Under the pieces are notes generated by a model. The model saw only the letters and a list, made by a program, of their open reading frames with translations. It was not told where the DNA came from and did no database searches. From Paraburkholderia heleia NBRC 101817 (GTDB lineage Bacteria; Pseudomonadota; Gammaproteobacteria; Burkholderiales; Burkholderiaceae): a stretch of 64,000 nt of DNA. Where the stretch lies: the NCBI RefSeq assembly GCF_000739775.1, contig NZ_BBJH01000026.1, positions 1 through 64,000 on the forward strand, in the 5' to 3' direction. A program made the position numbers and the translations under genes. Shown here piece after piece: positions 28,842 through 37,197 of this stretch. Each line of letters opens with the position of its first letter. Within the stretch, counting starts at the first letter, position 1.

Positions 28842-30190
28842 TTGTAGTGCATCTTCGCTTCAGTCTTGACCGAGATGTCCAGGCGCTGCGCAGCCTGCCT
28901 GGGCGTGATTTTCCTGAGCAGTACATCCTGCATCAACTTGTGCACGAGCTCAATCGTGTTGGAAGGAAGCGACGAATAATAGGGGCTTGCCGTGACCGGA
29001 TAGCGGCTGAGCGCATTCGTGTAGTCGACGATCTCCACGTCGCTCACCACGGTGCCCATGCCTTGCTGAAACGGCGAAACGTTGTGGCGCTTCCTCTGAA
29101 GAATCGGGAATCCCTTGCCGGCGATGAATTCCAGGAAACGCATGGCCGCGGCCTTGTTGGGCGTTTCGCAAACGGCAAAGCCCGTTTCGCTGCCGAGCAC
29201 CGGCACGACGCGTTGGCCGCGCGCGTTCCAGGGCGGCACGAACACTCCCACCGAGAAGTCGTTTCCACGCAGCATGAGGCCGGCGGACCAACTGCCCTGG
29301 AATGCCATTGCCACCTTGCCCTCCCTGAAAAGGCGAATGCCCTCGTCGTATCCCGTCGTCATAAACGATGGCTGGGCGTAACCGCGTGCGGGAATCAATG
29401 CGATCCTGGCGAAGATGTCGGCTACCGCCGGCGTATCCAGGTTCAATGTGCCGTCCGCCATCCTCTCTTTCCAGTGCGGTTCGCGCGCGACCACATTGTT
29501 GGCAAAGCCGGACGCGAATGGTCCGTTGCCGAGCATGTTCGGAAAGCCGCCGTTCCACATCACCGGAATCATTCCCGCCTGCTTGAGCCTGGCGCATACC
29601 GCCAGGAATTCATCGAAATTGGTGGGCAGCGTATCGATACCGGCCCTGGCGAACATGGCCCGGTTGTAATAGATCATCGTCGTCGCCACGCCGCCCGAAA
29701 TGCCGAACCCCTTGCCGTCGCGGCTGGTCCAGTCGGCCTTGAGCGGGTCCAGCATGTTCTTCCATGCGGAGCTCTGGCGGACATCGGCAAGCACGCCCTG
29801 GTCGGCCAGCTCAGCGGCATAGGCGTTCGGATTGATGCTGACGAGGTCCGGCAGCGTGCCTGCCGCCACGCGCGGCTTGATGTTCTCCTCGACCGAGTTG
29901 CCGACCATGAACTGCACGTTCACGTGCAGATCGGGATTGAGTCTGTCGAACTCGGCGGCGATCTGGAGCATCTCCTCCGGCCAGTCCGGCGCCCAGATCA
30001 GTGCGGTGATGGTGGTCCGTGCCGGCGCGGCCTTGCTGCTCCGGGCGCCATTGTGCGGATCGCAACCCAGAAGCAAGAGCATGCCGATCAAACCGGGCAG
30101 CAGCCAGGTCAACTTGATTCCGTGCACGTAACGCTCGCTTTCAGTTCGGGAGTGGCGGACCCCGCGGAACGCAGGAGAACCCCATTGCAT
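28838..30190 (-). CDS. Periplasmic sugar-binding lipoprotein (SBP family 1), coupled to GGDEF-EAL sensor
   Basis: Product of up to 450 residues. A hydrophobic N-terminal segment ends in lipobox LLGC (Cys about 43 from ATG 30190, 22 from the alternative GTG 30127); neither start has a good ribosome site. The rest is an extracellular solute-binding protein type 1 fold: LIWAPDWPEEMLQIAAEFDRLNPDLHV, GTLPDLVSIN, TTMIYYNRAMFARAGI, FREGKVAMAFQGSWSAG. Such proteins normally feed carbohydrate ABC importers, but no permease or ATPase is adjacent. Instead it is translationally coupled to the c-di-GMP enzyme, so it probably presents a ligand to that sensor. C-terminal residues 425-450 are unusually basic. 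Confidence 0.82.
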   Translation of the reverse strand: MQWGSPAFRGVRHSRTESERYVHGIKLTWLLPGLIGMLLLLGCDPHNGARSSKAAPARTTITALIWAPDWPEEMLQIAAEFDRLNPDLHVNVQFMVGNSVEENIKPRVAAGTLPDLVSINPNAYAAELADQGVLADVRQSSAWKNMLDPLKADWTSRDGKGFGISGGVATTMIYYNRAMFARAGIDTLPTNFDEFLAVCARLKQAGMIPVMWNGGFPNMLGNGPFASGFANNVVAREPHWKERMADGTLNLDTPAVADIFARIALIPARGYAQPSFMTTGYDEGIRLFREGKVAMAFQGSWSAGLMLRGNDFSVGVFVPPWNARGQRVVPVLGSETGFAVCETPNKAAAMRFLEFIAGKGFPILQRKRHNVSPFQQGMGTVVSDVEIVDYTNALSRYPVTASPYYSSLPSNTIELVHKLMQDVLLRKITPRQAAQRLDISVKTEAKMHYK

Positions 30191-30286
30191 ATCGGCCGAA
30201 ACCGGGCGTCACTTGAGGGAGACGCGTGAGCCGGGCTCGCGCGAATTGCCGAGCGCCTGCGGACGAACATTCATTCCCGCTCACAA

Positions 30287-30314
30287 ACGTTAGCGTGGTG
30301 CTGTGCGCTAACGT
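30287..30314. promoter_or_regulatory. Inverted repeat upstream of the binding-protein/GGDEF-EAL operon
   Basis: Nine-base arms ACGTTAGCG/CGCTAACGT around a ten-base spacer, about 100 bases ahead of the operon start and about 110 bases beyond the MFS gene stop. No T-tract follows, so an operator is more likely than a terminator. Nothing else stands out in 30191-30421. Confidence 0.5.
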
Positions 30315-30421
30315 GGTGCATGGGTATCAGGTCTCTTTGCGCAGACCCGGAACACGCGTACCCATTTCGCGCCACACGGTGCGGCGAACTCGATGGCTCG
30401 CCGCCTTGCGTCGCTCCCGTT

Positions 30422-31657
30422 TCAGTCGAGCGACGGGCTGCATTCGCAGTCAAGCGCCGCGGCCCGCGCCGGCCGCTCCATGGCCGCAAGCCGCTGCAAC
30501 GTCACCAGTCCGAACACCGCGAGCGCGCAGCCTAGCACCAGGTCCGCGCGTATGCCCGCACGGTCCACGATCGCGCCGCCCACCGACGAGCCCAGCGCAA
30601 TCGCCACCTGGATCACGCTCACGAACATCGCCGAGCCCGCTTCGGCCTGATCGGCCGTGCCGCGCTGAATCCACACGGAAAAGCACAGCGGAATCGCGCC
30701 GAACGCGACGCCCCACATCAGCATCGCCGCGATTTCGCCAATGCGTGCGTGGTCGAGCAGAATCATCGCCGAGATCGCGCACAACAGCAGCGCCGTCATC
30801 GTCGCCACCGCCGACTTCAAGCGCGTGGCGACGAACGCCGAAGTCAACGCGTTCGAGAAAAAGCCGATCACGCCGAATGCGAGCAGCAGCAGCGTGATCG
30901 CGCCCATCGAAAAGTCCTGCTGAAGCAGCGGTGAAATGAAGGTGTACGTCGAAAAATGCGCGCCGAACACGAGCGCGACCATCAGCATGCTCAGCCGCAC
31001 ATGCGGGCGGCGCAGCAGCGTGACGAAATCGGCAAGACGCAATGCGGCGGCAGAAGGCAGCGACGGCACCAGCAGCGCCTGGGCAATCAGCGCGAGCGCG
31101 ACGAGGCCGCCCGTCACGAAAAACGACATGCGCCACGACGCGAGCCCGGCGATAAACGTGCCGACCGGCACGCCGATCACCGTCGCGCAGGTCACGCCGG
31201 TCAGGATGATCGCCGTGGCGCGCGCGGCGTCGCTCGTATGCACGAGTCGCCCCGCCGCTGCGGTCGCGAGCGTCCAGAAGCCGCCGAGCGCCGCGCCGAG
31301 CATCGCGCGGCCCACCAGCATGAGCGCGAAATCAGTCGAGAGTGCGGAGACGATATTCGATGCGAGCAGCATGGCCGTGAGCAACAGAAAGACCTGCCGC
31401 CGGTCCATGCGTCCCGCAAACATCATCAGGCCCGGCGCGAAGATCGCGGCCATCACACCCGGCGTGGTCACCATGAGGCCAGCGGTGCCCGCCGTCACGC
31501 CGAGATCGCGTGCGATCTCGGTGAGCAAACCGACCGGCAGGAACTCGGACGTCACGAACGCAAAGGCGCTGATCGCCACGGCAAAGACGGACAGCCACTG
31601 GCGCAGCGTCGTCTCTGCGAGCGGCGCGGGCGCGAGATTGGGAGAACGGTCGTTCAT
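30422..31657 (-). CDS. MFS efflux transporter (DHA1/sugar-efflux type)
   Basis: Product of 411 residues with twelve predicted membrane helices. Major-facilitator signatures include FVTSEFLPVGLLTEIARDLGVTAGTAGLMVTTPGVMAA, the loop motif GRMDRRQVFLLL (GRxxDRR type) and GRAMLGAALGGFWTLATAA. The pattern is that of the PbuE/AraJ/NepI group, which exports nucleosides, sugars or drugs; the substrate is unknown. ATG 31657 is preferred because the NDRSPNLAP lead looks like a normal cytoplasmic N terminus; an in-frame ATG at 31720 would add 21 residues. Monocistronic. Confidence 0.8.
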   Translation of the reverse strand: MNDRSPNLAPAPLAETTLRQWLSVFAVAISAFAFVTSEFLPVGLLTEIARDLGVTAGTAGLMVTTPGVMAAIFAPGLMMFAGRMDRRQVFLLLTAMLLASNIVSALSTDFALMLVGRAMLGAALGGFWTLATAAAGRLVHTSDAARATAIILTGVTCATVIGVPVGTFIAGLASWRMSFFVTGGLVALALIAQALLVPSLPSAAALRLADFVTLLRRPHVRLSMLMVALVFGAHFSTYTFISPLLQQDFSMGAITLLLLAFGVIGFFSNALTSAFVATRLKSAVATMTALLLCAISAMILLDHARIGEIAAMLMWGVAFGAIPLCFSVWIQRGTADQAEAGSAMFVSVIQVAIALGSSVGGAIVDRAGIRADLVLGCALAVFGLVTLQRLAAMERPARAAALDCECSPSLD

Positions 31658-31898
31658 GTTTCGATGACTGTTTTGTGTGTGGCGAATAATAAAAGCCATT
31701 GTTCGGCAATTTCGCACCAAAAAATGGGGAAAATCGCCGTTTAAATGGCCAATCAGGAATAGCGTTTAAATTAACATTAAAAAAAGGACCGCGTGTGACC
31801 CTGCGATTGGCGGGGTCGACAAGAGGGTTATGAACGGAATGTGCGGTGACCCGCTGCGCGCCGCGCCAGCGGGGAAAAGATTATGTCACTTCAGCCCC

Positions 31899-31921
31899 GG
31901 AAAAATAAACGTTATTTTTCC
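31899..31921. terminator. Bidirectional terminator-like hairpin in the gap beside the porin relic
   Basis: Perfect ten-base arms GGAAAAATAA/TTATTTTTCC with a three-base loop and T-rich on both strands, about 130 bases beyond the porin stop. It sits in a 390-base gene-free gap (31658-32048) that is AT-richer at 31690-31790 and also contains a small TACCGG/CCGGTA repeat near 31999-32014. Confidence 0.6.
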
Positions 31922-32048
31922 AGGGACAAAATACGCATCGATTTGATGCTTATGCCTGGCGCCCGGATAGCAGGCTGAAGGCGCGCCGCGACGCGTTACC
32001 GGAAAACCGGTATGTCGTTTCAAGCACGGCGCCGGCAAGCGCCTGAGT

Positions 32049-32729
32049 TTAGAAGCGCGTCTGCACACCCACGCATGCGATGAACTGATTGGGCCCGCTC
32101 GACGTGCCATCGGGATCGAGCACGCCGCTGATCAGCGCCTGCGCCCCTGCGTTGGTACGCAGATACACGGTCTCCCCACAGACGACGGTACACCTGGACA
32201 GGAAGTAATCGACGATAGCGGTGATCTGTTGGGCGTGATTGTTGTCGAGGTACGCGTTGCCCTTCATGTACATGTAGTCGGCCCCAATCGCCCGAGCCGG
32301 CGCGAGCAGCCAGTTCGCGCCCACCTCGGCCTGAGCGATCGCGCCGCCGTTGCAGGTGTTGCGCACGGTCGTCACGAGCAGCGTCGCCATGACCTTGCCG
32401 AAGTCGTAGTGCGCGCCCACCCCCCAGTTGCGAATGCCGACATCGGGTTCGCCATCCTCGACGTATTTTGCCTCCGTAGACGCCGCCGCCATGCCGTACG
32501 CACCGTTGGTGTAATTCGCTCCCGCGCTGACGGTGTTGCCGCGTCCGAATGCGCCCGGAATACCGCCAAAGCCGTACAAGCCGCCGAAGCTGAATCCACC
32601 AAACTTCGGTGATTGATACTTGACCGGGTTCCCGACCGTGGCGCCGGCCATGCGGTCCCAGTCGAATTGCGGCGCGAAGGGCGGATTGCCCGGAATTCCG
32701 ATCTTCGCGAACGGCCCCGCGCGGAAGTT
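32049..32729 (-). pseudogene. Gram-negative porin, C-terminal fragment
   Basis: About 226 codons of a Burkholderia-type trimeric porin, which usually has roughly 350-390. The fragment starts abruptly after an in-frame TAA (32730-32732) with NFRAGPFAKIG, then shows typical strands (DWDRMAGATVGNPVKYQSP, FGGFSFGGLYGFG) and the family ending DPDGTSSGPNQFIACVGVQTRF with terminal Phe. The N-terminal signal peptide and first strands are absent. Cysteines occur at four places (NTCNG, SRCTVVCGE, IACVG) where porins normally have none, consistent with mutational decay. Immediately upstream the sequence changes to the vanR promoter region. It is best read as a relic; a short internal ATG (32651) could not make an exported porin. 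Confidence 0.8.
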
Positions 32730-32841
32730 TTAGAAGCCCAACTTAATGACCCCTGATGTACACAATTTACCTTTGCATTCGGCTTGCCCTTACACGTTTA
32801 CCCGGATTTTGGCGTTGGTTTGATTGATTTTTCCAGATGCC

Positions 32842-32860
32842 TGTATACAATCCGTACACA
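32842..32860. promoter_or_regulatory. Candidate VanR operator
   Basis: TGTATAC-N5-GTACACA inverted repeat (six of seven bases symmetric) about 65 bases ahead of the FadR-type regulator gene. A second GTACACAA half occurs near 32757. GT...AC-type half-sites are common for this regulator family, so autoregulation is likely. Confidence 0.5.
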
Positions 32861-32926
32861 ACACGACGCGACCAGCAGATTGCATTCGCGCGCCATTCAC
32901 ACCCGTTTCCGACCACGCCCATACGC

Positions 32927-33697
32927 ATGAACGGCATCGACGACACCCCCGCCAGCACGCGCGCCGGCTCCGCCGCTTCGCAGACCGTCAAAGCCCAACT
33001 CGGGCTGCGAGAACTGATACTCGGCGGCGAACTCGCGCCCGGCGAGCGCATTTCCGAACTGGGCGTGGTAGAGCGCCTTGGCGTGTCGCGCACGCCGGTG
33101 CGCGCGGCACTCATGCGTCTGCAGGAAGAAGGGCTGCTCGAACCGATTCCGAGCGGCGGCTACGCCGTGCGCTCGTTTTCGGAAAACGAAATACGCGACT
33201 CGATCGAACTGCGCGGCACGCTCGAAGGGCTGGCCGCACGCCTTGCCGCCGAACGCGGCATTACCCATTCGATGTTCCGCGACCTGCACGATTGCATCGA
33301 CGAGATCGACGAACTGCTCGCAGGCGAACTGAGCGAGGAAACCTTCTCGCGCTATGTCGAAGCCAACGGCCGTTTTCATCGCCTGCTCGCCGCTGCTTCG
33401 GATAGCGAAGTCGTTGCACGGCAGATCGAAAAAGTCGCGACGCTGCCGTTCGCCTCGGCAAGCGCATTCGTGGTCGTGCAGTCGCTCGACCCGCGTGCGC
33501 GCGAAACGCTGATCGTGGCGCAAGCCCAGCATCGCGCGGTGCTCGAAGCGATCGAAAGCCGCGAAGGCGCGCGTGCCGAAGCGCTGATGCGCGAGCACTC
33601 GCATATCGCCCATCAAAACCTCAAGCGCGTGCTCGACAATCAGCGCGCGATGACGAGACTGATTGGCGGCAACCTCATTCGCCGCAATCCGCGCTAG
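32927..33697 (+). CDS. vanR: GntR/FadR-family regulator, probable VanR
   Basis: Product of 256 residues. An N-terminal winged helix (about 20-90, GLRELILGGELAPGERISELGVVERLGVSRTPVRAALMRLQEEGLLE) is joined to an FCD ligand-binding domain (about 100-235, helical, with RDSIELRGTLEGLAARLAAERG and AQHRAVLEAIESREGARAEALMREHS). VanR proteins of this class repress vanillate demethylase genes until vanillate binds. It lies 93 bases ahead of vanA on the same strand, with a GC palindrome in between. An in-frame ATG at 32837 would overlap the putative operator, so ATG 32927 is preferred even though no good ribosome site is visible. Confidence 0.8.
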   Translation: MNGIDDTPASTRAGSAASQTVKAQLGLRELILGGELAPGERISELGVVERLGVSRTPVRAALMRLQEEGLLEPIPSGGYAVRSFSENEIRDSIELRGTLEGLAARLAAERGITHSMFRDLHDCIDEIDELLAGELSEETFSRYVEANGRFHRLLAAASDSEVVARQIEKVATLPFASASAFVVVQSLDPRARETLIVAQAQHRAVLEAIESREGARAEALMREHSHIAHQNLKRVLDNQRAMTRLIGGNLIRRNPR

Positions 33698-33727
33698 CGA
33701 CGTGCGGCGCCCTGGCTTGACCTGAAC

Positions 33728-33745
33728 GGCGGCACGCGTGCCGCC
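33728..33745. other. Perfect 18-bp GC palindrome between vanR and vanA
   Basis: GGCGGCACGCGTGCCGCC is fully self-complementary. No T-tract follows. It could form a hairpin in the vanR-vanA transcript or serve as a protein site ahead of vanA. Confidence 0.45.
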
Positions 33746-33790
33746 CCCCACCCTGAACAAAGGCGCAACGAAGCGCGCTGGAGGAGACGT

Positions 33791-34837
33791 ATGTTCCTGA
33801 AGAACGCATGGTATGTCGCGTGCACCCCCGATGAAATCGACGGCAAGCCGCTTGGCCGGCAAATCTGCGGCGAGCGCATGGTGTTCTGGCGCACGGCCGA
33901 TGGCGGCGTCGCCGCGCTCGAAGACTTCTGCCCGCATCGCGGCGCGCCGCTTTCGCTCGGCACCGTGCGCGAGGGGCACCTGGTGTGCGGCTATCACGGC
34001 CTCACGGTGGGCGCGGGCGGGAAATGCGTGAGCATGCCGTGCCAGCGCGTAGGCGGCATTCCGTCCGCGCGCAGCTATCCCGCGGTCGAACGCCATGGCT
34101 TCATCTGGGTGTGGCCCGGCGATGCCGCGCAGGCCGACCCCGCAACGATCCATCACCTCGAGTGGGCCGACAATCCCGCGTGGGCCTACGGCGGCGGCCT
34201 GTATCACATCCAGTGCGACTACCGCCTGATGGTCGACAACCTCATGGACCTCACGCACGAAACCTACGTGCACGCCTCGAGCATCGGCCAGCCCGAGATC
34301 GAGGAAGCGCCGCCCAGGACCACGGTCAACGGCGACGTGGTCACGACCAGCCGTTTCATGCACAACATCATGCCGCCGCCGTTCTGGGCCGCGGCGCTGC
34401 GCGGCAACGGCCTCGCCGACAACGTGCCCTGCGACCGCTGGCAGATCTGCCACTTCTCGCCGCCCAGCCACGTGATGATCGAAGTGGGCGTGGCGCACGC
34501 GGGCAAGGGCGGATACGACGCCGAGACGCGCGACAAGGCGTCGAGCATCGTCGTCGATTTCATCACTCCGGAGACCGAAACGTCGATCTGGTACTTCTGG
34601 GGCATGGCACGCAGCTTCGCCGTGCACGATCAGGCGCTCACCGAAACGATCCGCGCGGGCCAGGGCAAGATCTTCGCGGAAGATCTCGACATGCTCGAAT
34701 CGCAGCAGCGCAATCTGCTCACGTGGCCCGAACGCCGCATTCTGAGCCTGAACATCGATGCGGGCGGCGTGCAGTCGCGCCGCGTGCTCGACCGGTTGAT
34801 CGCCGCCGAGCGCGGCGCGCCCGCTACGGCTGCCTGA
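33791..34837 (+). CDS. vanA: Vanillate O-demethylase oxygenase subunit VanA
   Basis: Product of 348 residues. The N-terminal Rieske centre is complete: Cys47 and His49 in CPHRG, Cys66 and His69 in CGYHG. The C-terminal catalytic domain holds the mononuclear iron region MDLTHETYVHASS near residue 155. With VanB it removes the methyl group of vanillate as formaldehyde, giving protocatechuate. ATG 33791 is preceded by GGAGGAG. Downstream vanB is 64 bases away, and upstream is its probable regulator. The genes that make vanillate from ferulate (ech, vdh, fcs) are on the facing operon. Confidence 0.92.
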   Translation: MFLKNAWYVACTPDEIDGKPLGRQICGERMVFWRTADGGVAALEDFCPHRGAPLSLGTVREGHLVCGYHGLTVGAGGKCVSMPCQRVGGIPSARSYPAVERHGFIWVWPGDAAQADPATIHHLEWADNPAWAYGGGLYHIQCDYRLMVDNLMDLTHETYVHASSIGQPEIEEAPPRTTVNGDVVTTSRFMHNIMPPPFWAAALRGNGLADNVPCDRWQICHFSPPSHVMIEVGVAHAGKGGYDAETRDKASSIVVDFITPETETSIWYFWGMARSFAVHDQALTETIRAGQGKIFAEDLDMLESQQRNLLTWPERRILSLNIDAGGVQSRRVLDRLIAAERGAPATAA

Positions 34838-34901
34838 CCGACCTGAAGCCACGGCCGCGTGCGCACGCGCGGCCGCCCTCCTTCTCTTGCCCCAACGCAT
34901 C

Positions 34902-35858
34902 ATGAAAGTCACCCTTCTGCGCAAGATTCCCCTAGCCACCGACATCTGCGTTTTCGAACTGGCGAGCGCCGACGGCGCGCCGCTCCCGGCGTTCGAGGCG
35001 GGCGCCCATATCGACGTCCACGTCGATGGATTCGTGCGCCAGTACTCGCTTTGCAACCGCCCCTCCGAAGCGGGCGCCTACCGCATCGGCGTGCTGCGCG
35101 ACGCGGCTTCGCGCGGCGGCTCCGTCGCGATGCACGCGCTCGAAGCCGGCAGGATCCTTGAAATCAGTACGCCGAAGAATCATTTCCCACTCGACGATCG
35201 CGCCACGCAAACCATCCTGCTCGCGGGCGGCATCGGCATCACGCCGCTCATGGCCATGGCCGAGCAGTTGCGCGAGCAAGGCCGCACATTCGAGCTGCAC
35301 TACTGCGCCCGCGACCCGCAACGCGCCGCGTTTCGCGAGCGGCTGGCCGAAGCGGGCTTCGCGGAGCACGCACGCTTCTATTTCGACAGCGAGGGAGCCG
35401 ATGCCCGCATCGACCTCGCACGGGTGCTCGGCGCGCCGCACGACGGCAAGCATGCCTACGTATGCGGCCCCGCGGGCTTCATCGAAGCCGTGCTCGGCGC
35501 AGCGGCCAACGCGGGGTGGCCCGCGCAGAACGTGCATCGCGAGTACTTCGGCGCCGCTCAGCCGTCCGCAAGCACCGACGCCGACGCCAACGGCGCTTTC
35601 CAGGTCACGCTGGCGAGCTGCCAGCGCGTGTTCGACGTCCCGGCCGGGACATCGATCGTCGAAGCGCTGCGGGCGGGCGGCGTCGAGGTGCCGGTCTCAT
35701 GCGAGCAAGGTATATGCGGCACCTGCCTCACGCGCGTGCTAGCCGGCGAGCCGGACCATCGCGATCTTTATCTGACCGACGAGGAGCGCGCCGCAAACGA
35801 CCAGTTGCTGCCGTGCTGCTCGCGCTCGCGCACGCCCATGCTCGTGCTCGATCTCTGA
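34902..35858 (+). CDS. vanB: Vanillate O-demethylase reductase VanB
   Basis: Product of 318 residues that shuttles electrons from NADH to VanA. Flavin/NAD-binding parts come first (RQYSLCNRP near residue 45, LAGGIGITPLMAMAEQL near 110, AYVCGPAGFIEAV near 185). A plant-type 2Fe-2S ferredoxin ends the protein, with ligands in CEQGICGTC and a fourth Cys in LLPCC. The ATG at 34902 is chosen over an in-frame start at 34887, as KVTLLRK is the normal family beginning. It ends 22 bases from the convergent transporter gene. Confidence 0.92.
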   Translation: MKVTLLRKIPLATDICVFELASADGAPLPAFEAGAHIDVHVDGFVRQYSLCNRPSEAGAYRIGVLRDAASRGGSVAMHALEAGRILEISTPKNHFPLDDRATQTILLAGGIGITPLMAMAEQLREQGRTFELHYCARDPQRAAFRERLAEAGFAEHARFYFDSEGADARIDLARVLGAPHDGKHAYVCGPAGFIEAVLGAAANAGWPAQNVHREYFGAAQPSASTDADANGAFQVTLASCQRVFDVPAGTSIVEALRAGGVEVPVSCEQGICGTCLTRVLAGEPDHRDLYLTDEERAANDQLLPCCSRSRTPMLVLDL

Positions 35859-35880
35859 CGCTTCGATGCGGCGCCGCGCG

Positions 35881-37110
35881 TCACGACGTGCGCGCGCGCC
35901 GCACCGCGAGCAGCGCCGCGAGCGCCGCCACCACCGTGACCGGCACGCTCGCGCCAATCACCGTCGTGGCGCTCGCGCCGCCCGCCAGCAATTGCCCGGC
36001 CGCGAGCGGACCGACGATCGAACCCACGCGGCCCACCGCTACAGCCGCGCCCACGCCGGTGCCGCGCATGACGGTGGCGTAACTCGCGGCGGAAAGCGCG
36101 TACAGCATCGACTGTGCGCCCACCACGCCCATGCCCGCGAGCAGCACCGAAACGCAGATCCAGAACAGATTGTCCGCGCCCGCGAGCATGAAGAGCGAAA
36201 TCGCAATGGCCGCGTAGACAGCCGCGACGACACGCCCGGGCTTCACGCGATCCATCAGCACGCCGATGCCAAGCACGCCGATCACACTGCCGACGTTGAA
36301 AAAGATCTGCGTGACACCGGCCTGGCTGCGCGTGAGGCCGCGGCTCACGATCAGCGAGGGCAGCCAGTTGAGCAGAAAGTACAGCACGATGAGCGTGCAG
36401 AAAAAGCCGATCCAGATCTGCGCGGTCACCCTGGCGCGGCCCTCGCCGAACAGCACGCGCCACGTGGGCGGCGGGCCGCCCTGCGTGGACTGCGCGCGGC
36501 TCGCGGCGGCCTCATAGGCTGCGGATTCCGGCAGGCAAGCGAGAATCAGCGGCGCGACCACGAGCGGACCGACGCCGCCGGCGTAAAAGATATGCCGCCA
36601 TCCGGTATCGCCCGCACTGAGCACGCCGATCAACGCCGCAAGCGCCCCGCCGAGCGGCATGCCGCAATACATGATGCTGACCGCCGTATTGCGCAGCCGC
36701 GGCGCCACGGCTTCGGCCGAGAGCGCGATCAGGTTCGGCATGGCGCCGCCCAGGCCGATGCCGGTCAAAACGCGCGCCGCCAGCAGCGAGGCGAAGCTCC
36801 ACACGTGGGCAGTGAAGATCGAGAACACGCCGAACGCCACCATCGAGAGCAGCAGGACGCGCTTGCGTCCGATGCGGTCCGCGAGGCGTCCGCCGATCAT
36901 CGCGCCGGGCAGGAGCCCCAGCATGCCCGCGCTGAACGCGAGCCCCATCTGGCTGACCGAAAGACCGAACTCGCGCGCCATGCGCGGCGCGGCAACCCCT
37001 GTCGATTGAAGATCGACGCCCTCCAGCACCGCCACGATCAGACACAAACCCAACACCCATGCGGCGCCCGCCGCCGTGCGGGCGCCCACCTGCGTAGTCG
37101 ATGACGACAC
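35881..37110 (-). CDS. Aromatic-acid MFS transporter (AAHS family, MhpT-like)
   Basis: Product of 409 residues, twelve helices, GTG start at 37110 behind an excellent GAGGAGG site. Aromatic acid:H+ symporter hallmarks are LEGVDLQSTGVAAPRMAREFGLS in helix one, the loop GGRLADRIGRKRVLL and LTGIGLGGAMPNLIALSAEA. The sequence resembles hydroxyphenylpropionate carriers such as MhpT more than PcaK. It ends the operon ech-vdh-fcs-acd-transporter and would bring in ferulate, coumarate or their hydrogenated analogues. The exact substrate is an inference from context. Confidence 0.8.
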   Translation of the reverse strand: MSSSTTQVGARTAAGAAWVLGLCLIVAVLEGVDLQSTGVAAPRMAREFGLSVSQMGLAFSAGMLGLLPGAMIGGRLADRIGRKRVLLLSMVAFGVFSIFTAHVWSFASLLAARVLTGIGLGGAMPNLIALSAEAVAPRLRNTAVSIMYCGMPLGGALAALIGVLSAGDTGWRHIFYAGGVGPLVVAPLILACLPESAAYEAAASRAQSTQGGPPPTWRVLFGEGRARVTAQIWIGFFCTLIVLYFLLNWLPSLIVSRGLTRSQAGVTQIFFNVGSVIGVLGIGVLMDRVKPGRVVAAVYAAIAISLFMLAGADNLFWICVSVLLAGMGVVGAQSMLYALSAASYATVMRGTGVGAAVAVGRVGSIVGPLAAGQLLAGGASATTVIGASVPVTVVAALAALLAVRRARTS

Positions 37111-37197
37111 GTTGCCTCCTCGTTTTGTAATGGAATGCCGCGGCCTTTCACCGCGCCGGCACTAGTTAGTTAGCCTAATCTACGTGCTGAAAAATTT

